From contig NZ_BMQC01000002.1 of NCBI RefSeq assembly GCF_014647915.1, forward strand, positions 62,001 through 126,000: a DNA stretch of 64,000 bases, given 5' to 3'. Source of the stretch: Pilimelia terevasa. Lineage in GTDB: Bacteria > Actinomycetota > Actinomycetes > Mycobacteriales > Micromonosporaceae. Shown piece by piece: positions 17,759-25,993 of this stretch (within the stretch, counting starts at the first letter, position 1; each line of letters begins with the position of its first letter). Both the position numbers and the translations under genes were made by a program. Under the pieces are notes generated by a model, which did not search any database, was not told the DNA's origin, and worked only from the letters and a program-made list of their open reading frames with translations.

Positions 17759-18391
17759 ATGAGTGAGACCCCGATCGTCGCCGTCCGCGGCGAGGCCTCC
17801 GTGGAGGCCGACCCCGAACTCGCCAAGCTGTCCGTGACGGTGACCACCCGCGCGGACACGCGCGAGTCGGCGCTCCAGACCCTGCACACCCGCACCGCCG
17901 ACGTCCGCGCCGAGCTGGACCGGCACGGCGCGGCCATCGAGCGCCGGGAGAGCAGCGCCCTCCAGGTGCACCCCGAGCTGACCAAGGACAACCAGCGCGT
18001 GGCCGCGTACGTGGCCAGCCTCGGCACCACCGTCACGGTGACCGACTTCGCGGCGCTCGGCGACCTGCTGGTGGCCCTCGGCCGGATCGAGCACGCCGCC
18101 GTGTACGGGCCGTGGTGGGAGCTGCGCCCGCACAGCCCGATCGCGGGGGCGGCCCGGCGGGCGGCGGTGGACGACGCGGTGGTCCGCGCGCGGGAGTACG
18201 CGGCGGCCGTGGGCGCCCAGCTCGACCAGCTCCTCAGCATCTCCGACTCGGGCCTGACCGCCGGCGGGTACGGCGGCGGCACCCGGATGGCGCTGGCCGA
18301 GATCAGCGCCCCGGAGCTGGAGCCGGCGCGGCAGACGGTGTCCGCGTCGGTGGAGATGCGGTTCACGATGACGGCGCCGACGGTCGTGTGA
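17759..18391 (+). CDS. SIMPL-domain protein (DUF541)
   Basis: A 210-residue protein with the SIMPL fold: IVAVRGEASVEADPELAKLSVTV at the N-terminus, and EYAAAVGAQLDQLLSISDSG plus VSASVEMRFTM near the end, all family hallmarks. It lacks the signal peptide seen in many homologues, so it is likely cytoplasmic. TAGCGT ends 6 nt before the ATG, a leaderless arrangement. The biochemical role is unknown. It converges on the ADP-ribosylglycohydrolase gene with a 19-bp gap. Confidence 0.88.
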   Translation: MSETPIVAVRGEASVEADPELAKLSVTVTTRADTRESALQTLHTRTADVRAELDRHGAAIERRESSALQVHPELTKDNQRVAAYVASLGTTVTVTDFAALGDLLVALGRIEHAAVYGPWWELRPHSPIAGAARRAAVDDAVVRAREYAAAVGAQLDQLLSISDSGLTAGGYGGGTRMALAEISAPELEPARQTVSASVEMRFTMTAPTVV

Positions 18392-18410
18392 CGCCCGCCC
18401 CGGCCGCTGG

Positions 18411-19439
18411 TCACCAGCCGGGGTAGCGGTCCCACCAGTACGGGTCGGCCGGCGTCGAGCCGTCGGTGCCGGCCGGGCTCTGGCTGATCTGGCGGACCAG
18501 GTCGCGGCTGAGCAGGTCCGCGACCCACACCAGCTCCACCCGCGACAGCCAGTCGACCGGCAGCGCCTCCGGCCCGTGCCACGCCCCGAGCAGCGCCCCG
18601 ACGATCGTGGCGATGTGCCCGCCGTCGCCGGCCGCCGCGGCGAACAGCACGGCGTCCCGGATGCGGTCGCGCTCGGGGTGGGAGGCGACGACGTACAGCG
18701 CGCCGGCCACCGCGCCGACGGCCGTGCCCGGCGCGGCCCACCCGGCGAGCGCCCGCGCGTCGCCGGGGCGGGCGGCGGCGGCGTCCAGGGCGTCCCGGAA
18801 CGCCTGCGGCACCGGCCCGAAGCCCAGCCGCACCGCGCGCTCCTGGGCGACCGTCGCGGTGTGCGCCAGGGAGGCGTCCTCGCTGAACAGGTGCACGGCG
18901 GTCGCGGTGTAGCCGGCCGCGACCAGCGCCTCCGCGCGGTGGGTCAGCGCGGCGATGTCGGCGGCGAGCCGGGCGGCCTGGCCGGCGCGCGCGTACATGC
19001 CCACGGGCAGCGTGCGCACGACCGCGCGCGGCCCGTGGGTGGTCTGCGGCGGGGTCTCGCCGACCGGGGTGTCGCCGCGCGCGCGCAGGGCGGCGATCGT
19101 GGCGGGCGCCGGTCCGCGGACCTGCGCCAGCGCGGGTACCTCCGCCAGCCAGCCGTCGAGGAAGGGCTCCCCGGCGCTGTCCGCGTCGATCACGCCCTGG
19201 AGGGCGGCCCAGCGGCGGTACGCCCGCCAGACGGCGCTCGGCGGGTCGAGCGGCCCGCGCAGCGCGGCGCGCACGTCGGCCCGGATCAGCCCGTCCACGG
19301 TGAAGCAGGCGAGCTGACCGCCGCTGGTGGCGGGCAGCGCGCCCGCGTCCGGGACGAGGCCGGCCGCGCCGCCGACGGCGTCGCCGAGGACGAGGCCGAG
19401 CAGGCAGCCCCGCGCCGCCGCCACCGCTCCAGCCGCCAC
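18411..19439 (-). CDS. ADP-ribosylglycohydrolase-family protein
   Basis: About 342 residues of the ADP-ribosyl-[dinitrogen reductase] hydrolase/DraG fold. It opens with ARGCLLGLVLGDAVGG and ends with AAAGDGGHIATIVGALLGAWHG, the two motifs that build the dimetal site; the second has GDGGHIATIVGALLGA in place of the common GDTDT, so metal binding may be altered. I choose GTG 19439 (GGGAGG 9 nt upstream); an open frame continues to an ATG at 19580 but adds a non-conserved stretch. Confidence 0.8.
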   Translation of the reverse strand: MAAGAVAAARGCLLGLVLGDAVGGAAGLVPDAGALPATSGGQLACFTVDGLIRADVRAALRGPLDPPSAVWRAYRRWAALQGVIDADSAGEPFLDGWLAEVPALAQVRGPAPATIAALRARGDTPVGETPPQTTHGPRAVVRTLPVGMYARAGQAARLAADIAALTHRAEALVAAGYTATAVHLFSEDASLAHTATVAQERAVRLGFGPVPQAFRDALDAAAARPGDARALAGWAAPGTAVGAVAGALYVVASHPERDRIRDAVLFAAAAGDGGHIATIVGALLGAWHGPEALPVDWLSRVELVWVADLLSRDLVRQISQSPAGTDGSTPADPYWWDRYPGW

Positions 19440-19682
19440 CGCCGACCGCCTCCCCACGTTGGTCCGCCCATGGTCGACGGGTCCGTCGGCGGGCGCAAGC
19501 GTGCGTCCACCTTCTCGCACCCACGGGTGTACCCGGTGCCCGGGCCGCCGAAATCCCCTGACTGGACGGGGCACGGTCATGGATATTTAGGCACGAATTC
19601 AGAGTATTAGAGCGATTTGTTCCATATTTGATTTTAAGGTGAACGGGGAACAGGGCGTGTGAGGCACCAGGAGGAGGACCAG
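19440..19682. promoter_or_regulatory. AT-rich divergent promoter region
   Basis: The part from about 19575 to 19650 is unusually AT-rich for this chromosome. It lies between the divergent ADP-ribosylglycohydrolase and glycosyltransferase genes, with TATTTAGG and TTCCATATTTGATTTTAA patches. It probably carries the glycosyltransferase promoter. I could not pick an exact -10/-35 pair. Confidence 0.45.
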
Positions 19683-20864
19683 ATGAGTGGCGCGAACGAC
19701 AGTCCACTTCGGATCGCCCTGGTGGTGCCGCCGTACTTCGACGTGCCGCCGGCGGCGTACGGCGGCGTCGAGGCCGTCGTCGCCGACCTGGCGGACGCGC
19801 TCGTGGCCCGCGGCCACCGGGTGGTGCTCATCGGCGCGGGCCGGCCCGGCACCTCGGCGGAGTTCCTGCCGGTCTGGGACCGGACCATCCCCGAGCGCCT
19901 CGGCGAACCCTTCCCCGAACTGGTGCACGCCGCCGTCACCCGCCGCGCCGTCGAGCACCTCGTGCTGCGCGACGGGCTGGACGTCGTGCACGACCACACG
20001 ATGTCCGGGCCGCTGAACGCCCCCGCGTACGCGGCCCTCGGCCTGCCGACCGTCGTCACCATGCACGGACCCGTCGACAGCGACCTGCACCGGTACTACC
20101 GGTCGCTGGGCACCGACATCGACATCGTCGCCATCAGCGACCGGCAGCGCGCGATGGCGCCCGACCTCAACTGGGCCGGCACCGTGCACAACGCGCTGAC
20201 CTTGGAAACGTGGCCGTTCGAGGAGAGCAAGGACGACTACGCCCTGTTCCTGGGCCGGTTCCACCCGACGAAGGCGCCGCACCTGGCCGTGGAGGCCGCC
20301 CACGCCGCCGGGGTGCCGCTGATCCTGGCCGGCAAGTGCGCCGAGGCCCCCGAGCTGGCCTACTTCCACGCCGAGGTCGAACCGCGGCTGCGCGACACCG
20401 ACTCGGTGTTCGGGGTCGCCGACGCCACCGCCAAGCGGGCGCTGCTCGCCCACGCCCGCTGCCTGCTGTTCCCGATCCAGTGGGAGGAGCCGTTCGGGAT
20501 GGTCATGATCGAGGCGATGGCGTGCGGTACGCCGGTCGTGGCGCTGCGCGGCGGGGCGGTCCCCGAGGTGCTCGTGGACGGCGAGACGGGCTTCATCGTG
20601 GACGACCCCGCCGACCTGTCGGCGGCGATGGCGCGGGTCGGCGAGATCGACCCGGCGGCGTGCCGGGCGCGGGTCGCCGCGCACTTCAGCGTGGACCGGC
20701 TGGCGCACGGGTACGAGGCCGCGTACCGCACGGCGCTCGCCCGGCGCGAGGCGCTGCACTCGGCGACCGACCTGGCGACGCTGACCACCGAACTGGACGC
20801 GCTGGACACGCTGACCGCCGCGAGCCCGGCCGCCCCGCGCCGCCGCCCCACCCGGTCGGTCTGA
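19683..20864 (+). CDS. GT4-family glycosyltransferase
   Basis: A 393-residue GT-B retaining glycosyltransferase (family GT4). It has an N-terminal acceptor domain with PPAAYGGVE, and a C-terminal nucleotide-sugar domain with FLGRFHPTKAPHLAVEAA and the donor-binding EPFGMVMIEAMACGTPVVAL, whose first Glu is the family's ribose-contacting residue. The start ATG 19683 follows AGGAGGAGG closely. Substrates are unknown. The gene stands alone. Confidence 0.9.
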   Translation: MSGANDSPLRIALVVPPYFDVPPAAYGGVEAVVADLADALVARGHRVVLIGAGRPGTSAEFLPVWDRTIPERLGEPFPELVHAAVTRRAVEHLVLRDGLDVVHDHTMSGPLNAPAYAALGLPTVVTMHGPVDSDLHRYYRSLGTDIDIVAISDRQRAMAPDLNWAGTVHNALTLETWPFEESKDDYALFLGRFHPTKAPHLAVEAAHAAGVPLILAGKCAEAPELAYFHAEVEPRLRDTDSVFGVADATAKRALLAHARCLLFPIQWEEPFGMVMIEAMACGTPVVALRGGAVPEVLVDGETGFIVDDPADLSAAMARVGEIDPAACRARVAAHFSVDRLAHGYEAAYRTALARREALHSATDLATLTTELDALDTLTAASPAAPRRRPTRSV

Positions 20865-20991
20865 CCGTCCGCGGCCGGCCGGCCCTCCGGCACGTTCGCG
20901 GCGCGCCTCCCGCGGGCGCGCCTGTCGGCCGTTCGGACCGCCGGGCGCCATTGCCGCCCGCGCGGAGGGCAGGCCCGCCGACACTGGGCTG

Positions 20992-21693
20992 ATGACGTCC
21001 GCGGCCTGGTGGCGCACCCCGGTTCCCGAGTCCGTCGCGCGCCGTCCGCGCGCGGTCCGGTACCGCCCGGGCGGGCGGGCGAGGGCACTCGGGGCGACAG
21101 TGTCGCTGTGCTGCTGTCTCGTCGTGACGAGTGCGTGCGAGCCGCGCACCGCCGAGGAAGCCGCGGCCGGCCGGGTCGACACCCTCAGCTCGGCCGCCGC
21201 CGCGGACGCCACCCCGCCGCCGGACCCGTCGCCGCCGGCCTCGACGCCGACCGCCTCGCCATCACCCACACCCACGCCGACGGCCGCGACCCGGCTGGTC
21301 AACGTCCGGCGCGGCGTGCCGTTCGCCCGGCGGACCGTGTCCGACCCGAGCGCGGCGGCGGGCTCCCGGCGGGTGCGGACCGAGGGGGTGCGGGGGACGG
21401 CCGTCCTCACCTACCGGGTGCGCTACTCGGGAGGCCGGGCCGGGACGCGGGTCCTGGTCCGGCGGGTGGTGGTGCGGCAGCCGGTCACCGAGGTGGTCGC
21501 CGTGGGTACCCGGGCGGCCATGTCCTGCGACCCGAACTACGCCGGCGCCTGCGTACCCGTGGCCCGCGACGTCGACTGCCGCGGCGGCAGCGGCGACGGC
21601 CCCGCCTACGTCAGCGGGCCGGTCCGGGTGGTCGGCAACGACATCTACGGCCTGGACCGCGACGGCGACGGCACCGGCTGCGACTCGTCCTGA
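20992..21693 (+). CDS. Lipoprotein with G5 and Excalibur domains
   Basis: A 233-residue surface protein. A cationic N-terminus and hydrophobic core end in a lipobox VTSA-C49, so it is probably lipid-anchored. A Pro/Thr/Ser linker (75-98) leads to a G5 domain (about 104-172) and a C-terminal Excalibur domain whose Ca-binding loop DRDGDGTGCD ends the protein. Such combinations bind wall components. The family role is inferred. It ends at a shared hairpin facing dapD. Confidence 0.85.
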   Translation: MTSAAWWRTPVPESVARRPRAVRYRPGGRARALGATVSLCCCLVVTSACEPRTAEEAAAGRVDTLSSAAAADATPPPDPSPPASTPTASPSPTPTPTAATRLVNVRRGVPFARRTVSDPSAAAGSRRVRTEGVRGTAVLTYRVRYSGGRAGTRVLVRRVVVRQPVTEVVAVGTRAAMSCDPNYAGACVPVARDVDCRGGSGDGPAYVSGPVRVVGNDIYGLDRDGDGTGCDSS

Positions 21694-21712
21694 CCGCCGC
21701 CGCACCCCGCGT

Positions 21713-21738
21713 CGGGTGCCCGCCGCGGCGGGCACCCG
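21713..21738. terminator. Bidirectional palindromic hairpin
   Basis: A perfect 26-bp palindrome (12-bp arms and a 2-nt centre) lies between the convergent lipoprotein gene and dapD. It probably ends both transcripts. Confidence 0.75.
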
Positions 21739-21762
21739 GGGGACGCCCGCCGCGGCGGCGCG

Positions 21763-22779
21763 TCAGTTGTGGGCGTGCAGGTCGGTGTTCAGGGTGATGC
21801 CGCCGCCCTGCCGCGGCCGGGCCTCCAGCGCCCCGGACTGGGCGTTGCGCCAGAACTGGAGGTTCGGCACCCCCGACAGCTCGCGGGCCTTCACCACCCG
21901 GCCGTCCGGCAGGCTGATCTTCGAGCCGGCGGTGACGTAGCACCCGGCCTCCACGACGCAGTCGTCGCCGAGGGAGATGCCCACGCCCGCGTTGGCGCCG
22001 AGCAGGCAGCGCTCGCCGACCGTGATGGTCTCCGTACCGCCGCCGGACAGCGTGCCCATCACCGACGCGCCGCCGCCGATGTCGGAGCCGTCGCCGACCA
22101 CGACCCCGGCGCTGATCCGCCCCTCCACCATCGAGACGCCCAGCGTGCCGGCGTTGAAGTTGCAGAAGCCCTCGTGCATCACCGTCGTACCTTCGGCCAG
22201 GTGCGCCCCGAGCCGCACCCGGTCGGCGTCGCCGATCCGCACGCCGGAGGGCGTCACGTAGTCGACCATCCGCGGGAACTTGTCGATGCCGTACGTCACC
22301 AGCGTGCCGCCGGCCGCGCGGACCAGGCCGCGCAGCTCGTCCACCCGGTCGACCGGGCAGGGGCCGGCGCTGGTCCAGGCCACGTTGGCCAGCAGGCCGA
22401 ACTGGCCGTCGAGGTTGGCCTGGTGCGGGCGGACCAGGCGGTGCGAGAGCAGGTGCAGGCGCAGGTACACGTCCGCGGCGTCGGCCGGCGCGTCGGCCAG
22501 CGACGCCACGACCGTCACCACCACCCGGGTCCGCAGCCCCGGCAGCGGCCGGTCGCCGACCACCGCGGCGGGCAGGCCCAGCAGCGCTGCGCCCGCCGGA
22601 CCGTCCAGCGGCCCCGGGCCGGCGTCGCCCGCGGCGCTGTCGGCGGCGGCCGCCGCGACGGCCGCCGGCGCGGGCCCCAGGCCCAGCCTGCCGGTCGGGT
22701 ACCACGTGTCGAGGAGCTGCCCGTCCGCGGTGACGGTGGCCAGCCCGATGCCCCAGGCGGGGGAGTCCAGTGCGGTCAT
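21763..22779 (-). CDS. dapD: Tetrahydrodipicolinate N-succinyltransferase
   Basis: A 338-residue trimeric left-handed beta-helix transferase that succinylates tetrahydrodipicolinate in lysine/diaminopimelate synthesis. The hexapeptide-repeat region ([24 protein letters not shown]-type repeats, about residues 195-290) and the actinobacterial N-terminal domain are present. It starts at ATG 22779, 8 nt after a TACCGT box, which suggests a leaderless transcript. Divergent from dapE. Confidence 0.93.
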   Translation of the reverse strand: MTALDSPAWGIGLATVTADGQLLDTWYPTGRLGLGPAPAAVAAAAADSAAGDAGPGPLDGPAGAALLGLPAAVVGDRPLPGLRTRVVVTVVASLADAPADAADVYLRLHLLSHRLVRPHQANLDGQFGLLANVAWTSAGPCPVDRVDELRGLVRAAGGTLVTYGIDKFPRMVDYVTPSGVRIGDADRVRLGAHLAEGTTVMHEGFCNFNAGTLGVSMVEGRISAGVVVGDGSDIGGGASVMGTLSGGGTETITVGERCLLGANAGVGISLGDDCVVEAGCYVTAGSKISLPDGRVVKARELSGVPNLQFWRNAQSGALEARPRQGGGITLNTDLHAHN

Positions 22780-22804
22780 GGCACGTGACGGTACCGTGCC
22801 AGGC
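22780..22804. promoter_or_regulatory. 25-bp divergent dapD/dapE promoter with shared -10 palindrome
   Basis: The whole gap between the two start codons is 25 bp. Its palindrome ACGGTACCGT gives a TACCGT box on each strand (22792-22797 for dapE, 22788-22793 for dapD), overlapping by 2 bp and lying 7 and 8 nt from the respective ATG. Both genes would then be leaderless, and the two polymerases would compete. An outer GGCACG/CGTGCC pair flanks it. Confidence 0.65.
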
Positions 22805-23875
22805 ATGGGCAACCCGCTGACCCCTGAGGTGCTGGCCGATCCGGTGGCGCTGACCCGGACACTGGTGGACATCGAGTCGGTCTCCCGCAACGAGGCGGAG
22901 ATCGCCGACTGCGTGGAGGGGGCGCTGCGCCGCGTCCCGTGGCTGACCGTCGACCGGCACAGCCACACCGTCATGGCCCGCACCGACCTCGGCCGCCCCC
23001 AGCGGGTGGTCCTGGCCGGCCACCTCGACACGGTGCCGCTGGCCGACAACTGGCCCAGCCGCACCGAGGGCGACCTGATGTGGGGCTGCGGCACCTCGGA
23101 CATGAAGTCGGGCGCGGCGCTCGCCCTGCACCTGGCGGCGACGCTGCCCGCACCCCGGCACGACGTGACGTACCTGTTCTACGAGGCGGAGGAGATCGAG
23201 GCCGAGTACAACGGGCTCACGCTGGTCGCCACCGCCCACCCCGACTGGCTCGCGGCCGACTTCGCGGTGCTGTTGGAGCCGACCTACGGGCGGGTGGAGG
23301 CCGGCTGCCAGGGGACCCTGCGGGTGCGGGTCGACCTGGCGGGCGTGCGGGCGCACTCGGCGCGCTCCTGGCTGGGCAGCAACGCGATCCACGCCGCGGC
23401 CGTACCGCTGGCCCGGCTCGCCGCCTACGAGGCGCGGGAGGTGGACATCGACGGCTGCCGGTACCGCGAGGGCCTCAACGCCGTGGCGGTCGAGGGCGGT
23501 GTGGCCGGCAACGTCATCCCCGACCACTGCGCCGTGGTGGTCAACTTCCGGTTCGCCCCCGACCGCTCGGTGGAGAACGCCCTGGCGCACGTGCGGGAGG
23601 TCTTCGCCGGCTACCCGGTGGCGGTGGTCGACGTGGCGGGCGGCGCGCTGCCCGGCCTGGACCAGCCGGCGGCCCGGGACTTCCTCGCCGCGGTCGGCGA
23701 CGCGCCCGCCGCGAAGCTGGGCTGGACCGACGTGTCCCGGTTCTCGGCGCGCGGCGTGCCGGCGGTCAACTTCGGCCCCGGCGACCCGAACCTGGCGCAC
23801 CGGCGCGACGAGCACGTCGAGATTCCGCGGATCGTCGAGGGGGCCCGGGTGCTGCGGGCGTGGCTGGCGGGCTGA
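22805..23875 (+). CDS. dapE: Succinyl-diaminopimelate desuccinylase
   Basis: A 356-residue M20 dizinc amidohydrolase that releases diaminopimelate from its succinyl form. His73/Asp75 (GHLDT), Asp99 (GTSDMKSG), Glu129/Glu130 (YEAEE) and the dimerisation lid domain are recognisable, matching the actinobacterial DapE group. With dapC and dapD in this window, three steps of the succinylase branch lie close together. ATG 22805 is leaderless (see the shared promoter). Confidence 0.93.
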   Translation: MGNPLTPEVLADPVALTRTLVDIESVSRNEAEIADCVEGALRRVPWLTVDRHSHTVMARTDLGRPQRVVLAGHLDTVPLADNWPSRTEGDLMWGCGTSDMKSGAALALHLAATLPAPRHDVTYLFYEAEEIEAEYNGLTLVATAHPDWLAADFAVLLEPTYGRVEAGCQGTLRVRVDLAGVRAHSARSWLGSNAIHAAAVPLARLAAYEAREVDIDGCRYREGLNAVAVEGGVAGNVIPDHCAVVVNFRFAPDRSVENALAHVREVFAGYPVAVVDVAGGALPGLDQPAARDFLAAVGDAPAAKLGWTDVSRFSARGVPAVNFGPGDPNLAHRRDEHVEIPRIVEGARVLRAWLAG

Positions 23876-23959
23876 GGTCGCTCTGTCCACGGTGGACCCG
23901 CCGCCTCGGGCGGGGGACACCGGTCGGCCCGGGCAGGGGAGTGCCTGAGGCGGGCCGGT

Positions 23960-24106
23960 TCAGGCGACCGCGGGGACCCGCTCCTCGGGCGCGAGGGCCT
24001 TGGCGTCGAGGTCCCGGACGGCGGCAGCCAGCCGACGGGCCGCGACGGCCGCGCGGATGCGGCGATTCAGGACACGGCGTCGCCGGACCAGGCTGGTACG
24101 GGTCAT
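23960..24106 (-). CDS. Small basic protein
   Basis: A 48-residue Arg/Ala-rich protein (RRRRVLNRRIRAAVAARRLAAAVRDLDAKAL) likely to form one amphipathic helix. The ATG at 24106 has GGGGGG 8 nt upstream, so translation is plausible. It lies on the minus strand between dapE and the LOG-family gene. Its function is unknown. Confidence 0.5.
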   Translation of the reverse strand: MTRTSLVRRRRVLNRRIRAAVAARRLAAAVRDLDAKALAPEERVPAVA

Positions 24107-24152
24107 CGGTGGTGCCCCCCTTCCCCCGGTTCGGGTACGCGCCGGCATACCC

Positions 24153-24173
24153 GCGTCTTTACGTTATAGACGC
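24153..24173. promoter_or_regulatory. Inverted repeat GCGTCT-N9-AGACGC
   Basis: A 21-bp dyad with an AT-rich centre lies in the 129-bp gap between the small basic gene (minus) and the LOG-family gene (plus). On the minus strand it also contains TATAAC, a possible -10 for the small gene. It may be an operator or a promoter element. Confidence 0.4.
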
Positions 24174-24235
24174 TTCAGGGGCGGAAAAGGTTGCGGTCTG
24201 CGACGATACAGTCCCCGGACACTACGGTAATGACC

Positions 24236-25135
24236 ATGAATGATGCTCTGGGCGGCGCCGGGGAGCCGGCGCGCGAGGCACCGGCAACCGAGGCGGCGGC
24301 GCACGCGCGCCGCGAACGGGCGGCGGTGCGCCGGGGGCGCGAACGGCACAGCGGCGCGGTCCTGACCCGCCGCGACGCGATCCCGCCCAGCACGGCCGAC
24401 CAGCGCCTGCTCGACTCCCGCTCCCGCGAGGACTGGAAGACGAAGGACTCGTGGCGCGCGCTGCGGATCCTGTCGGAGTTCGTCGAGGGCTTCGACACCA
24501 TGGCGGACCTGCCGGCGGCGGTCAGCGTCTTCGGCTCGGCCCGCAGCAAGCCGGGCAGCGACGAGTGGCGGCTCGGCGAGCGGATCGGCGAGGCGCTGGC
24601 CCGGGCCGGGTTCGCGGTCATCACCGGCGGCGGGCCGGGCGTCATGGCCGCGGCGAACAAAGGCGCCGCCGAGGCCGGCGGGCTGTCGGTCGGGCTCGGC
24701 ATCGAGCTGCCCTTCGAGCAGGGCATGAACGAGTGGGTCGACCTCGGCATCGACTTCCGGTACTTCTTCGCCCGCAAGACCATGTTCGTCAAGTACGCCC
24801 AGGCGTTCATCGTGCTGCCCGGCGGCTTCGGCACCATGGACGAACTGTTCGAGGCACTGACGCTGGTGCAGACCCGGAAGGTGACCCGCTTCCCGGTGGT
24901 CCTGATGGGAACGGCGTACTGGGGCGGCCTGGTCGACTGGCTGCGCACGACGATGGCGACCGCCGGCAAGATCGCCGAGGCGGACCTCGAACTGCTGACC
25001 GTCACCGACGACGTCGACGAGGCGCTGCAGCACGTCGTGGCCGCCGACTCCGCGATCACGGCCCAGGAGCAGGCCGAGCGCGCCGCGGCCGCCCGGCTCG
25101 TCCGCGACCAGCAGGAGGCCGCCGACCGGCTGTGA
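24236..25135 (+). CDS. LOG-family (TIGR00730) Rossmann-fold protein
   Basis: A protein of about 299 residues with the LOG motif PGGFGTMDE (195-203) and GGGPGVMAA (131-139). Family members are cytokinin riboside 5'-phosphate phosphoribohydrolases or related nucleotide hydrolases. I place the start at ATG 24236, 7 nt after TACGGT (24223-24228); an ATG at 24230 directly follows that box and would not be leaderless. A strong hairpin follows. Confidence 0.88.
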   Translation: MNDALGGAGEPAREAPATEAAAHARRERAAVRRGRERHSGAVLTRRDAIPPSTADQRLLDSRSREDWKTKDSWRALRILSEFVEGFDTMADLPAAVSVFGSARSKPGSDEWRLGERIGEALARAGFAVITGGGPGVMAAANKGAAEAGGLSVGLGIELPFEQGMNEWVDLGIDFRYFFARKTMFVKYAQAFIVLPGGFGTMDELFEALTLVQTRKVTRFPVVLMGTAYWGGLVDWLRTTMATAGKIAEADLELLTVTDDVDEALQHVVAADSAITAQEQAERAAAARLVRDQQEAADRL

Positions 25136-25157
25136 CGCCGCCCGGGCTGAGCCCTCC

Positions 25158-25193
25158 GGCGCGGCTGAGCCCCCGCGGGGGCTCAGCCGCGCC
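25158..25193 (+). terminator. 36-bp perfect palindrome terminator
   Basis: A 36-bp perfect palindrome (18-bp arms, in practice a 16-bp stem with a 4-nt loop) lies just after the LOG-family stop codon and before the response-regulator gene. Confidence 0.85.
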
Positions 25194-25240
25194 ACACCGG
25201 GGCTTCAGGGGCCGCTGCTAGAACACTGCCTTCGACATCC

Positions 25241-25993
25241 GTGGCCGAAGGGGGTGCTGTGGGCGCGAGCAGCCAGCCGCCGCGCGGTACCCGCGTGCTC
25301 GTGGTCGACGACGAGCCGCACATCTCCGCCCTGCTGTCGGCGACGCTGCGGCTCCTCCAGTTCGACGTCCGGGTCGCCGGGACCGGGCACGCCGCGCTGA
25401 TCGCGGCGGAGGAGTACGCGCCGGACCTGGTGATCCTCGACGTGATGCTGCCCGATCTGGACGGCTTCCAGGTCGCCCGCCGGCTGCGCCAGGCCGGCCA
25501 CGGGACGCCGGTACTGTTCCTCACCGCCCGCGACGCCGTCGGCGACCGGATCGCCGGGCTCGACGCGGGCGCCGACGACTACGTGACCAAGCCGTTCAGC
25601 CTGGAGGAGGTCGTGCTGCGGATCCGGGCGATCCTGCGCCGGTCCGGCACGGAGGCCGCCGACGAGCCCGCGGCCGAGCAGACCGTCCTCAGCTACGCGG
25701 ACCTGCAACTCGACGTCGAGGCGTACGAGGTGCGGCGGGGCGGGCAGCGGATCGACCTGTCGCCGACGGAGTTCCGGCTGCTGCGGTACCTGCTGGCCAA
25801 CGCCGGCCGGGTGGTCAGCAAGGCGCAGATCCTGGACCGGGTGTGGGAGTACGACTTCGGCGGCGACGGCCGGATCGTGGAGTCGTACGTCTACTACCTG
25901 CGCCGCAAGATCGACCGGACGGGACCGCCGCTGATCCACACGGTGCGCGGGGTGGGGTACGCGCTGCGGCTGCCGCGGGGCGCGGAGGCGTGA
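25241..25993 (+). CDS. OmpR-family response regulator
   Basis: A 250-residue regulator. The receiver domain has Asp23/Asp24 and the phospho-acceptor Asp67, with Thr95 and Lys117 completing the switch. The winged-helix DNA-binding domain (about 150-245) has the typical LSPTEFRLLRYLL and RTVRGVGYAL-type motifs. The GTG start at 25241 is used. It overlaps the sensor kinase by 4 nt. Target genes are not evident. Confidence 0.92.
   Translation: MAEGGAVGASSQPPRGTRVLVVDDEPHISALLSATLRLLQFDVRVAGTGHAALIAAEEYAPDLVILDVMLPDLDGFQVARRLRQAGHGTPVLFLTARDAVGDRIAGLDAGADDYVTKPFSLEEVVLRIRAILRRSGTEAADEPAAEQTVLSYADLQLDVEAYEVRRGGQRIDLSPTEFRLLRYLLANAGRVVSKAQILDRVWEYDFGGDGRIVESYVYYLRRKIDRTGPPLIHTVRGVGYALRLPRGAEA

Noticed and set aside
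19440-19580. Upstream extension of the ADP-ribosylglycohydrolase to ATG 19580
   Set aside because: The added residues lack family similarity, and a GGGAGG-supported GTG lies at the expected start. The longer form is still possible.
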